Source: Ontholestes murinus (Eukaryota > Arthropoda > Insecta > Coleoptera > Staphylinidae). From it: DNA of 64,000 nucleotides. The translations under genes were made by a program, and so were the position numbers. Location of the stretch: assembly GCA_963969525.1 (NCBI GenBank), contig OZ018388.1, forward strand, positions 35,961,107 to 36,025,106, in the 5' to 3' direction. Below the pieces are notes generated by a model. The model did no database searches and was not told where the DNA came from. It saw only the letters and a program-made list of their open reading frames with translations. This document shows positions 33,890 to 45,165 of the stretch, one piece after another (the stretch's first letter is position 1; every line of letters starts with the position of its first letter).

Positions 33890-34560
33890 ATCGGAATATT
33901 AAATTACCGAATCAATTAACGTTGATTGTGACGAATTGAAGCTCCTTGCACCTTCTCGACTTAATCGTTAGCCGGAGATAATGAGTGTTAAAAGCGTCGG
34001 TTTCAATTGAAACCGTTAAAAGAAACGCTTTCTCACATGATATAGGAGACACCCTCCATATACTCCTCTTTTTTCTTAGTGTTTTTTTTTGTACACTCGC
34101 GCCGAGAATTTTGTCTTCGAGGGGGCACCGATTTAAACCTCCTCCGACGCGGCGTTCATCTCTTTGCGGGGGCCACCGACACACAATAAATATTCATCCC
34201 ACTGCTTCAATAAACCACACATATGGTGTGCGCGCATTAAAAATTTTTTAATTGACGACGTCCAATGTTGGCGACAAGTCTCTAATTGGATTCGGGGATA
34301 ATCGTATTTGATACCGGTAATGAGGTGTTGGGTTTTTCGGCTTGATCCGGTAAATTCTTGCGACAAAGAAAGGGTGGTTTAAGGTATTAGAATAATTGAG
34401 TTTACACAGCTTAGGATTGGTATTACCGGCGCAAATCTGAGATTCGTGCTTTCGCCGAATTATTGGGCTTGTAATCCCTTTGTGAAGATTCGGAAATTCC
34501 GCAATGCTAATAAATTTACAAGGGATTTATCACTGGTGTAAAGGACGGTGTTTAAATCCC
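33890..34560. other. GC-richer island, candidate conserved noncoding element
   Basis: This is the largest of the islands, with many CpGs and no coding, TE or repeat signature. It includes short symmetric sites such as GGTTTCAATTGAAACC near 33998-34013 (a perfect 16-bp palindrome) and GATTACAAGCCC-type blocks. Open frames on both strands (33912-34184 minus, 33985-34251 plus) have no recognisable domains. The sharp composition boundaries argue for purifying selection rather than chance. This is inference. Confidence 0.4.
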
Positions 34561-34955
34561 TCGATTTTGTAATTTCCAAATCTCTTGCGACCAATTGATT
34601 TCAAATTCCCCAAGAATATTATTTAGTCAATTATTTTTTTAAAAGTGCTCAAAAATAATTATTTAATTTTTGTTTTATATATGTTCTCGCGAATATTTTA
34701 TATGATAAAGTACAAGTATACTTATTGTGTTTCATATATGTATTTATCATGTTCATGAATTTAGTTATAATTTAGAATTTTTCATTATAGTACTAGTTAT
34801 TATTTTGTGCATTATGTAAAAGTTAATTACGTTAATAAATATTATTATTATAATTAAACAATTAAAGTGATTAATTACTATTCATTCAAACTATACTTCA
34901 CTTTGATTCTTGTGAGTTACGTGAAGATAAATTTCATTAATGAAAAAAGCACCTA

Positions 34956-35095
34956 CCTTCACAAATTTTATTTAAATTCGCAGATATTTATTTCGGACAC
35001 AAAGTGACCATTAACTTTTTTAATACTCAAACAAAATACTCACTTTGTGTCCAAAATATATATCTGTGAATTTAAATAAAATTTGTGAAGAAAGG
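34956..35095. repeat. Inverted repeat, about 52-bp arms
   Basis: 34956-35007 and 35040-35095 are reverse complements with about three mismatches and one small indel, around a 32-bp spacer. Both arms contain GGACACAAAGTGA and TTTAAATAAAATTTGTGAAG or their complements. No target-site duplication could be identified. Confidence 0.85.
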
Positions 35096-35099
35096 TTTT

Positions 35100-36590
35100 T
35101 AGTTCTTTATTAATTAATATACTTGTATCAAGATGTTTCATTATAATACCTTATTTTATATCCATTTATCCAGAAGTTAAGAATACAAAATGATTTAAAC
35201 AATAAACAACTAATACTTTTCTTTAGAATTTATTCTGAATTTTTCAAAATGTATCACGAAGTGAAAGCCTTCACAATTACTTATATAATACTTTTTTTAA
35301 TATTATGGCTTTATATGTAAAACCTCAATTTTGGTAACAGTGTGATAATTTTTTTCTAAAATCGCTAACATTAATATTCTAGTTAGCAATATTCATCACA
35401 TACCATATATTTTACCTTTATAATAAATAATAGCAATATGATTAAATAGCTCACAGTGACTTAATTTACAATTTGAAAGCGGCCAACTTTTATGTAATTA
35501 GTAATTTTCTATCGTGTATTTACTGGTATGAGTGATAACGATGTTAAAGTTATTGCTGTGTTCTAATTAAAATAATTAACCTTTACGCACGAGGCCTTTT
35601 TGGCTCGAGTTGCTGGTGGATTTCGGCCAAATTAGGAAAACACTTTAAAAGTACATTAAAATTATTTATGAGTACACAATAAATTATGAACAAATGATAA
35701 AATAATAATTTAACAATTAATTTATATTTATATTGAAATCCACAAAATTTGATAAATGCCTAAGATGCATCCTAGATTTATCAGTATACGAATCATAATA
35801 GAACGTTACTTCCCTCCTACATCCAGGCGTGTTACGACCAGAGCCAACCTTGCAGTCCCTTTTTGATCCTTTTAGTACTACGTGAAGCTTTCCATTAAAT
35901 CAGATTTCATTGGAATGTGACGTGGACGCTTGGTCACGATGCTGGCGATATGTCAAACTCAATTGCGCGACAAGTGTTTTTAGAAATCGCAAATGGCTGA
36001 ATCCGGTCCTTCCTTTCTTGTTTATGCAGAACACAGAAATTGATCATTGAATTGAATATTTTATATAATTCAATAAAATATTGTGGTTTTTACTATTGTT
36101 CGCACCTCCTCTCGTGTAATCCTTTTGACACTAAACAATCCTGTGTCACCCTTTGTAGTCAAACAAGTGATACATTTTTGTCATTGGCTTTGGACAGGTA
36201 TAAATTGTACTTTTGGCGTAGTTTCTGCAAAGTTCGAATTTCGACTTTACTTTTAACTTAACGTCTGCTCTCTATAATTCAAATTTTTCGCTATTTCACA
36301 ACTCTTACTTCCTCACTATCATCTTCTCCACTGGATTAGTTGTAATTATAATCCAAATAAAATCGACTTGATTAGCAAAAACAGCGCGGAATGGAATATA
36401 TGACTAAATCATCATTTCCCGATATATTTTTCAACGCGCCAGATGAATTGAACCTTAAAAAGGAGGAGTAAAGTGACAACGATGTAGTTTGCTTATACGA
36501 ACTGGCTAAGAGAACACGAAGTCGATTGCTTCCGTATTAAAACTTCTTGTTGGGACCATACTTCACAAGAAAATAATTTATCCATAGAGG
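35100..36590. other. Unassigned DNA
   Basis: AT-rich DNA with a moderately GC-richer segment at 35580-36030. No coding, element or structural signal could be supported. Confidence 0.45.
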
Positions 36591-36599
36591 GGTACTGAA

Positions 36600-38100
36600 A
36601 TTATTCAAATATAATATGTTTCAAACCCCAACATTACGCTCAAACTCTCTCCTAGGAAAAAGACTACAGACTCGAGGCAGCTCTATTACCAAATCAGAAT
36701 TTAATTTTAATAACTGTGTACCGTTCACCATCTGATTTCAATAATTTTATTCTTATTCTAAGAAATCTATTGGATAATTTAAATCATCATAAGCATATAA
36801 TCCTTGTCGGCGATTTTAATGTCAAATTTTATCAGCGGAGACTCTTGAGAAGTACATTTATGCGATGTATTATCCTCATTTGATTTGTATAGTAATAACA
36901 CCTTCAATACTAGGAAAAATAATTGTTTAGATAATGTGTTTATGAACATAAGAGGATATCAAATAAGTGTTAACTCATTAGATTTGGATCTATCCGATCA
37001 TATTGGGCTACACATACAGCTCAAAACTAAAAATATATACACTGATACTAAAACACATATAACAAGGCCAATCGCAGAGGAAGGTAAATATAAATTATAC
37101 AACATGCTTCCCAATTTAAAAAAAGTCAATGAGCTGGGCGTAAACAATTACAGGCACCAATAGTGGCAAAAGTAATAGAAAAATTGTATTTAACCAAATA
37201 ACTCACTTTTGTGAAATGCATAATATACTACATCGGGATCAGTTCGGCTTTTGGAAAGAGCTATCAACTACGGGCCCAGGTAATGCCTTGGTCGAAGAGA
37301 TCCTGAAAGGATTTTACTATAAATCCTACATAACAGCTTCATTTTTTGACCTTAGTAAGGTACTGAGCGCTTCTTGATGTTCTGTTACGAAAGCTCTACT
37401 GCTATAACTTTCATCCGACATTATGTCGATTAGTTAGTTCTTTTTTTACAAAATAGGCAACAGCGGGTACTATTTAATGGGAAGTTATCCTCGGAAGAAT
37501 ATATCGTACATGGGGTACCTCAAGGATCAATCCTCGGACCCTTGTTATTCTTACTTTACATTAATGATCTTCCATCACAACTAAACAATTGAAAAATGTG
37601 GGAGGAACGGGAAAAACATTTCAGGCCTCAATTTGGATCCCAAATTAAATTAGTACTGCCATGGCGAATTTTTATCTATTAAGCTATGTAAGGTTACTTT
37701 CTTACTAAGAACTTCTTACAGGGCAAAGCAATGAAAGCAGCTAACTTTTCCCAGATCTACACTCACTTAACCTACGGTATTGTAACAACGGACACTCTCC
37801 GATAATACACTGAATATTTACTATTCAAAGACGAGCTATTGGGATGGTATCTATCCCAGGTTATATACCAATCGCGACGATTGTAGGAAATATTTTAAAG
37901 ATCTGAACATTTTGACATTACCGGGTATATTTATCTTGGAATGCCTAAGGTATGTTCGTAAACATATAACTTTATATGGACCAAGTTCAGAAATACATGG
38001 CTATGGGACACGTAACAGTAATTTAATTTATCCGTCATACCACCGTATGGCATTAATTACTATAACCTTCTACTCATGAATATAAAAGCAAGTACGGAAA
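36600..38100 (+). mobile_element. Non-LTR retrotransposon remnant NL14 (EN-RT)
   Basis: Endonuclease motifs are LILITVYRSPSDFNNF, HHKHIILVGDFNVKF, NNCLDNVFMN and LDLDLSDHIGLHIQLKTK (36.69-37.03 kb), keeping SDH. RT fragments follow: LHRDQFGFWKELSTTGPGNA, FFDLSK, and VHGVPQGSILGPLLFLLYIN with DLPSQLNN ending near 37590. The YADD block is deleted. The C-terminal part reads IFTIQRRAIGMVS, LNILTLPGIFILECLRYVRK, SSEIHGYGTRNSN and YHRMALINYYNLLLMNIKA. Motif spelling (QFGFR, HGVPQGSILGP) places it with the copy at 53.3-54.4 kb and apart from the NYRGIS-type copies. Confidence 0.8.
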
Positions 38101-38198
38101 TAGTTATATTTCTACTCCTATAATGAAATAACATAATTGTAGGTTACTTTTTGATTATGAAATGTAGTACATTGTATGTTATGTATATATAATTATAT

Positions 38199-38282
38199 CA
38201 ATTGTAGCACTAGTGTTACAATATATCTATTGTAGCAGTAGTGTTACAATATATCTATTGTAGCACTAGTGCTACAATAGTT
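38199..38282. repeat. 28-bp minisatellite, three units, palindromic
   Basis: Units begin ATTGTAGCACTAGTGTTACA at 38201, 38229 and 38257. The third unit is a perfect 26-bp palindrome (38256-38281) centred on GCACTAGTGC. The same 10-bp palindromic core occurs in the repeats at 21.0-22.2 and 61.8-62.4 kb. Confidence 0.9.
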
Positions 38283-38439
38283 AAACAGAAGAGGGATATT
38301 ACAATAACATAGCATTAATAATATTAATATTGAATCAGACTAAACGATTTTCATAATGAATACATGTAAATTTCCTTAAATTCAAAAAATTAAGTTTTTT
38401 AATTACACGCAAATATTATACGAACACTATAAAATTTAT

Positions 38440-38950
38440 AACAAACATTTGATTTTTGAGTTGACTTTTCTGACGTGAAATTACACGTCAAAATAAAATT
38501 GCGAATGTGTTGAAATTGTTTGAATAGTAAGTAGTAATAGTGAGAGTAGTTTTGTTAAAAAAATCAAACCCTACGGTAAATGTTCCATCATATACATGAT
38601 CTCCAAGAACATTAATAAATAAAAATTTGTCAAGGTTAATAAGTAGAAATCTATATTTGTATTTTTTAAATCATATGTATAATCGTAGAAAAAGTATAGT
38701 GTATAATTCGCATACAATGACCATTGCCCACTCGTATGAATTGCTGCTACTCGTGGGCAATGAGTATCATTGTATGCTCATTATACAATATACTATTGTA
38801 CAACAAGTGTGAAAATGTTACGCTTTTCTGCGCGTGGTACGCACTATTTTTTCACATACTGCATATAACATCAATTATAAAGGTGTTTGCGATTTCATTT
38901 TTGACACTGACATAAAAATTAGGTTTGAATTACCGATCAAACGTGTTGTT
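38440..38950. mobile_element. MITE-like palindromic element
   Basis: The centre is an inverted repeat of about 36 bp (38701-38735 with 38749-38786). It carries CATACAATGA and ATTGCCCACTCGT, or complements. Weak outer complementarity exists between ACGTCAAAATAAAATTGCG near 38484 and the segment near 38890-38910. Part of the core recurs at 14478-14545. No coding sequence. Ends and target duplication are not certain. Confidence 0.45.
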
Positions 38951-39469
38951 CATATTACTCAATGTATGTAACTGACATTAACATTGATTAATAGTAAATA
39001 AACTTAACTTTTTGTTTTAGTTTGTTTACTTTTATGTATTTAACTATTTTTTTTCGAAAGTTAATGTAACAGATAATAATTCAAATACCAATTCAAATAT
39101 TACTTCCATTAGTTGCGTAAATTTTACACATTTAATTATAAATAAATCAGCCATCTTCAATGTATTTACAAGATGACTTAAATAATATATTTAAGTGATA
39201 AACTATATTTTAATTCTAATAAATATGTGTCTATATTTTTTAGAAAAGGTCGTATTGTCAACATTATGTAGACTTATCCCAGTTTGAACCCTCTAGTTAG
39301 TTACATATAAATTTAGATACGAGGAATATCCGGAAAGTAGTACAGTGTTGAGCGCTGGCGAATATAACATGTTCAGTTTTATTTCAGCTGACTGTGTGCA
39401 AAGTTACATCTCACTGGTACTGACGCTGTGGTTTATGTTTATGTGAGTGTTTATAATATTAAAGAAAAT

Positions 39470-39645
39470 AAAGAACACCACCAGTTGTGAAATTAGGGCT
39501 GTGTTTAGATTTCTCAATGCAAGATATTCATCAATGAAGAAAATGTTATGGAGGAGTCGTCTGTTTGATGCTGGTGTCATAATTTCAAATTTGACTATGT
39601 AGAGAAGTAGTTTAAGGAATGTTCATTACAAATAAATCGTTAATA
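39470..39645 (+). pseudogene. Mariner transposase N-terminal fragment
   Basis: The frame reads CEIRAVFRFLNARYSSMKK, and in a second frame INEENVMEESSV and CWCHNFKF. These match the HTH_48-type start of mariner transposases (EIRAVIRFLxAR...E...V..WC..F). Catalytic domains are absent. Confidence 0.7.
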
Positions 39646-39689
39646 TTTGTTAATAGGAGAAAGAAGAGAAAACGGAAGAAGTGGTATCA

Positions 39690-41620
39690 AAAATTATAAA
39701 AGGAATATAATATTAACATTGAAAGAGATCAAATAAAGTCTGCAAAACAGAAAAGAGCAAAACAATGAAAATAGTCCAATCATTGTACAATTTAAAACAA
39801 AAGAAACGAGAGAAAATATATTGCACGCGAGGAAAACAATTGGTTCAATAACTAACTCAGAATGTGCTCTTAACGAAAAACACATAAATGAACAACTCAC
39901 ACCATTAACAAACACACAATAAAAAGCAAGATATCTAAAAAAGAACGCAAATATAAGTTCCTATGTACAAGAGATTGAATAAAACCTTGTAAACAAAATA
40001 ATAATTTTAGAATCAAGTGTATCAGACCACATAAAATACATAAAAAATATTACCAAAGTAAATTCTAAATAAACACAAACGAACAATACGCAATCAAATA
40101 AACAAGAAAGAAAACAAACAACATGGAACTCTCACAAAAAAACAAAACAGAAATTTCGAATGAAATCAATTATAATTTTGCAAATATAAGCAAACAACCG
40201 AACAAACCATGGATTAAAAAAAAAACACCGACTGCAACAAAAATGAAAAGACAAATTACTGCATTGACTTTTAAACATACAAATTACGAAGAAGTTAATA
40301 ATATAATAATTGGACTAAAAGATCATAAAACACCTGGATTTGAAAAAATTACAAATTACCTAATAAAACAAAACAAAAGAGCACTGATACATATACTTGT
40401 TAAAATAATAAATAAAGTAAGAAGGATGTTACTCAGAATATATGAAGAAAGAAGTTATAATACCAGTACACAAAAAAGGAAATCCCCCGAAAATTATAGA
40501 CCAATATCACTACTATCAACAAAATACTGGAAAAAGTTATGCAAATTCAGATAAACAAGTACCTAAGTAAGCATAATATTATTCAAAGAGCATCCAGGAA
40601 CAACGTATGCATCCTACAATCTAATTAATGATATAAAAACAGCATCAGATGAAAAATAAAAAAAACTTTCGCTATATTTATACATTTAAAAAAGCCTTCT
40701 CAAACGATATTATGATAGAGAAGCTAATGGTAATAGGAATACGAAATAAAACAGACATAAACCTAATGAAGGCATACTTAACGAACCGACCTCAAACAAC
40801 AAGTATAAATAATATAGAAAGCCAACAGATGTATGCAGAATACGAAATACCACAGGATGACATATTTCCCCCAATATTATACATAATATACACGAATGAT
40901 ATGATGGAATTAAATCTTAAGGGAAAACCATACTTACATGCAGACGACACATGCTTAATATACACAGGAAATACCTTCCCGGAAATACAAGAGAACAGAA
41001 ATTAAACTCTTGAAACTTGGTACTATAACAACTAACACTAAATGGAATGAAAACAACATTCATAGTATTCAGTGCAGAACAACAACAAATAGATATTCAA
41101 ATTAAAATAAGAGGGCAGGAAATAAAACAAGTAAATGTAAAATGTAAAAACCATAGCTTCGATCAACAAAATAAGAAACTACATACCAACAGAAATAAGA
41201 AAACAAATATACCACGCACTTTTCACATCAAAAATTAGATATCTAAGTAATATATGAGGAATACAAGTTCAACAAAACCGTATTAAAAACACAAAATAAC
41301 TAATACAAATAAACTATACAAAAGAACACAAGAACTAAATATAGAAAACATCATTGCACTAAATAACCTACTATTAATATACAAAATTAAAAACCAACTT
41401 ATCAAAACGAATATCACACTAAAAACAAACAAAGACATACACAACTATAAAACAAGAAGAAAATCAGGTCTGCGAGCAGAGAAATCCACAACTAAACTAT
41501 ACTAACAAGCACTAACAACAGACACAATTAAAAATACAACGACCTGCGGGAACATATACGAACGCTTAAATATCCTGCTTATAAAATAAAAATTAAATAA
41601 ATAAATTGCGATATTACTAT
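39690..41620 (+). mobile_element. Non-LTR retrotransposon NL15, A-rich, with ORF1-to-EN deletion
   Basis: An ORF1 C-terminal domain (SPIIVQFKTKETRENILHAR, LNEKHINEQLTPLT, ARYLKKNANISSYVQ) at 39775-39970 runs within 30 codons into SVSDHIKYIKNI, the last motif of an endonuclease. Almost the whole EN is therefore missing. RT follows: VNNIIIGLKDHKTPGFEKIT, YRPISLLST, KKAFSNDIMIEKLMVIGIRN, IPQDDIFPPILYIIYTND and KPYLHADDTCLIYTG (HADD box). An A-rich 3' part ends near 41600. The strong A bias of the sense strand is unlike the neighbouring copies. It is nested in the mariner. Confidence 0.75.
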
Positions 41621-41749
41621 TGTATAAATTGTTAAATACAATGATATCTTGTTTATTTTTGAATAAAAATATATTATTATATTATATTATTTTACTAGGG
41701 CTTTTTATATTCCCAAACCGGTACAACTTTCCGGAAGGCCCTCGTATAA

Positions 41750-41885
41750 ATGTATATTTAATGTTTTATAATTATTTTGTTTTTTAATATTATTTACTTT
41801 TTATTTTTATTACACGTTAACTAATAAGCACTCCTATGTATTTTTGTAATTAAATGCACTGTTAAATAAATAAATAAATAATAAT
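41750..41885 (+). mobile_element. 3'-end fragment with (AAAT)n tail
   Basis: A T-rich segment ends in GCACTGTTAAATAAATAAAT (41858-41884). It looks like the 3' terminus of a heavily 5'-truncated non-LTR insertion. No coding part. Confidence 0.4.
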
Positions 41886-42169
41886 TCCCTTTTCTTCTTG
41901 ATATATGAACCATCTTTTAGCATACAACATTTTATTAAAATTAATATTTATCTGTCAATTTCCTACTCAATTAACATTAAGACATAAAATTCGTTGTTTA
42001 AAATTGTCATAAGTCTTTACCAATACCTACAATATATCGAGAATAAAATAAACTTATCTTAAATAAAAATTACAATTACGAAGTCTCCATAGGTTTTATA
42101 TTAAGAACAAACTCTCTAAACAAGAAATTGCAAATATACACACACTTATAAATAAACCAGCGACATAAC

Positions 42170-42710
42170 TTTTTCTTCACGGCCAACAATAACATTCTAT
42201 AAATGTTTCAATTAACTCGATTCAATTTCCTTTCGGCCAGGAAAAAGGATAAAAAAATTAAAAGCGCGTTAATGGCATGTGATTTGTATAAATATTTGGC
42301 CGGGCCGCGATACAGTCCGTGAGAGAAGCGCATTAAAATCGGAAAAGTCAATCAAGGGAAAATGCGTTCCTTGTAAATATTTGCTCGCTGATGTATACAA
42401 AAGGCACTAATAAGATTCAGATCTTTCAGCCCGAGCATCACACTGTGTTTCTGTTCTTTCGGTTGGAACGCGTGCCACGCTTCGTTTCAGTTCCTACTTG
42501 GCTGCAGTGTCTCGGAATCTTTTTTTTTCAATACTCAATGGGATCATTGTTTCGATGGAGCTTGTTACTGGGAGGCAGATCGGTATCGGAAGGAGGTTAT
42601 TTTCTAGAGGGTTATTATCTGTCAATTTTTTTTCTATTGCAATCCAGGATCAATGGCGTAGCGAGTAAAGGGGTGAAGGATGTGATCGCTAGCGGATTGT
42701 AAAATTAATA
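42170..42710. other. GC-richer island, candidate conserved noncoding element
   Basis: CpG-bearing sequence of mixed composition has sharp borders with AT-rich DNA and no repeat similarity. A 103-codon plus frame at 42391-42702 lacks any recognisable domain. It resembles the islands at 4.8, 5.7, 33.9 and 59.0 kb in composition and length. Confidence 0.35.
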
Positions 42711-42818
42711 CCTTCTTACACATTGACTCTCTCAAGTTGAGTGAAATAGTACAGATAATATTCTTATTGGCTTACAATTGTACTTAAAGCAAGTAAGACC
42801 ATAAAGGAGCCATATATT

Positions 42819-42929
42819 TAATGTAGTTACTTGAGTATGTGAAGGTTAAATATTACTTAATTAAAAACACAGTTATATTCCTTTCTTCACTTCAAAAGTG
42901 AAGAAAGGAATATAACTGTGTTTTTAATT
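42819..42929. mobile_element. Palindromic insertion P3, 12-bp target duplication
   Basis: Perfect direct repeats GAGCCATATATT at 42807-42818 and 42930-42941 flank 111 bp. The insert is 40 bp of unrelated sequence followed by a palindrome with perfect 34-bp arms (42859-42892, 42896-42929) and loop CAA. The right arm ends exactly at the right-hand repeat. Architecture is the same as P1 and P2, but the sequence is not visibly related to them. Confidence 0.9.
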
Positions 42930-42949
42930 GAGCCATATATTATCTAAAG

Positions 42950-44140
42950 GGTTGCACTATAGACAATATATAATACTATTATAATAATTTAAACACTTTT
43001 TAATTTTGTCTCGTTATTATACAACATGTAGGTTTGCGAATACATGAAGAGTTAAAACTCGATAGTAAAACTACTGTCTTCAACTGCGTCACGCTGGTGA
43101 GATCCAAAATAGATCGAAACCGGTGCATAACGGTTGTTGACAATGAAACAATAGTAATATAATATAAATTCTATTAAGAATGGAAAATAATTTGTGATTT
43201 CGTGTAGTGTTTATAAATTTTGTTAGCAGAGATCAATCATAATAAAGAATATTATATTATTAAGATAATTAAACATCAAATTTTATATTTTTGAGTTTTT
43301 TGGTTTTTTGCTTACTAATACAGAATAGAAATGGAGACATTAAAATTAATACGTCATTATAAAAAATTATTATTGATTTATATAATAATAAGACAACTTA
43401 ATAAAATCTACAATAGAATTACAAATGGCCACCAACCGATGTCTTGCAGCCTGAATTTTTATAAATGACCTTGATTCTTTATGAAGGAACGAGCGCGTGT
43501 TTTTAAGGCCATTAAGTGGCTAAAAAAATAAATAAATAACCTTAACTGGGTTTGCACTAATATGGCTACTATTTAAACATTTATAAAATGATTTTTAGAT
43601 AAACTGAAAATAATTTTATTGAAAAATGTTAAATTTTTATTTATTATACTTAGTTTTAATAAATTGTCAGATTTATTTCTTTAGCACTTTTAGACATTTT
43701 CTATCAGATAAGAAAAACAGTTTCAGCGAATGTAACTTTTTAATAAATTAAATTTTCTCTTTTATTAACAGATCAACTGTTATCAGCGTATTGAGTTTAC
43801 ATGAAAATATTAGAAAGATTTCAATATTTACTGGTTCTATCAAATAAACTAAATTTGTTACAAATTTTCATTTGCGTTTTTTATAAGAAAATAGACTTAT
43901 TTAGAGACAGTAAATTCTACGAGGACGGTTCAATTAAAAGTAAACTTAACAAATAAAATAAAGACGTTCAAATCTTAATTTTAGGAAACAAAATCTATCA
44001 ATGGCTCGAGGCTTGTCAAAACATAAATGGCAATGACGTATTAGAGTGAGATTTAAAAAACTAAAAAAAAAACCTTTATTGGCATACTTTACAAAACATA
44101 TATACATCAAATAAATCATAAATATACTGTAATACTATTC
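42950..44140. other. AT-rich DNA, little recognised
   Basis: No coding or TE signal could be supported. A hammerhead-like core with an altered residue lies at 43094-43120 (CTGGTGA, stem II GATC/GATC, GAAAC), discussed under findings. Confidence 0.45.
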
Positions 44141-44143
44141 CTC

Positions 44144-45165
44144 TTATCTCAGTCCCCCTTTCTTCGGATTTCTTTTTCCCAACCCACTCTTATCACAATA
44201 TCTACGCCCGCCCCATCCTCTCTCATGCATTCCCCTGTCTTTTTTATTCCCCCTGACCCATTCTGTCTTTAATAGGTACTCAGGCGCCCTTCCATACACT
44301 TGCCGTCTTCCATACATTGGGTTATACCCACTCCTTACAATACATTCTTGCCGCTCTTGCGCTTCCACTTCCAGCCATTTTTCTCTCATCCACGCCGCCA
44401 CATTCACACCCTGTTCCAGCCATTCATTCACTTCCGTTTCCGCCACACCCGCTCTTTCATACATCATTTTCCTTTCCAATCTCCATTTACTCTCTCCTAC
44501 CCCCACACAAGTTTTCCATACCTCTTTCACTAACCTTTCACTATTCCACGTACTCACATTCATCTCATACCTAGTCACTCTTTCCATTGTCCCTACATGC
44601 ATACTAGACCTGTTTGATTCCTGAAGCAAAATATACATAGAAGTTGATCTCTCCCCTCCCAGAAGCTGCTTCAGGAACTTCGCCTGCTTTCTCTCAATGC
44701 ATTCATACTGTTTCACTCCCCACGTTTCCACACCATACATCAATATCGGCTTCACACACGAATCCCACAGTTTGCACGTCATCAGGAAGTTTCCTTCCAT
44801 CATGTTTCCCCACTTCTCTTTTGCCACACACCATGCCTTTCTTGATTTTTGTTGCAAGTACTTGACGTGCTCCCCGTATCCCCCACCACTCGTAAACACA
44901 AAACCCAGATATTTAAATTCTTTCACTCTCTCAATCACCTCTCCCTTCCATTTCAACTCTTCCATTCTCCCCTCTCTTCCTCTATTTCTAAACTTCATCC
45001 ATTTTGTTTTCTTCACATTCACGCACAAACCCCTTTTATCCATATACCTCTCAATTCTTCCTAACATATCTTTCATTTCCCCCCATTCTCTAGCCAGTAA
45101 CACTACATCATCCGCATCCGCCAACATCCATACTTTCATTCTTCCAATTACTACTCCGCCTGCCT
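44144..45165 (-). pseudogene. NL16 RT active-site block and C-terminal domain
   Basis: It continues the RT after the Transib-like insert: GGVVIGRMKVWMLADADDVV. The usual YADD is DADD, so the aromatic residue is Asp while both catalytic Asp codons remain. The thumb follows (YMDKRGLCVNVKKTKWMKF, ELKWKGEVIERVKEFKYLG, CVKPILMYGVETWGVKQYE), then a long C-terminal tail to a stop near 44144. The tail has WLEVEAQERQECIVRSGYNP and no gag-knuckle CCHC pattern. Confidence 0.9.

Larger units (their letters stand above)
39320..41744 (+). mobile_element. Mariner element, both TIRs present, with nested retrotransposon
   Basis: The left TIR CGAGGAATATCCGGAAAGTA at 39320 and the right end, read inward as CGAGGGCCTTCCGGAAAGTT ending at 41744, are inverted matches, each bordered by TA (39318-39319 and 41745-41746). 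This TIR type is common to insect mariners. Only the N-terminal transposase remnant survives near the left end. The interior is occupied by non-LTR NL15, and the rest of the transposase is missing. Confidence 0.75.

Noticed and set aside
33912..34251. About 90-codon frames on both strands of the 33.9-kb island
   Set aside because: Overlapping opposite frames without domains; stop-poor composition explains them.
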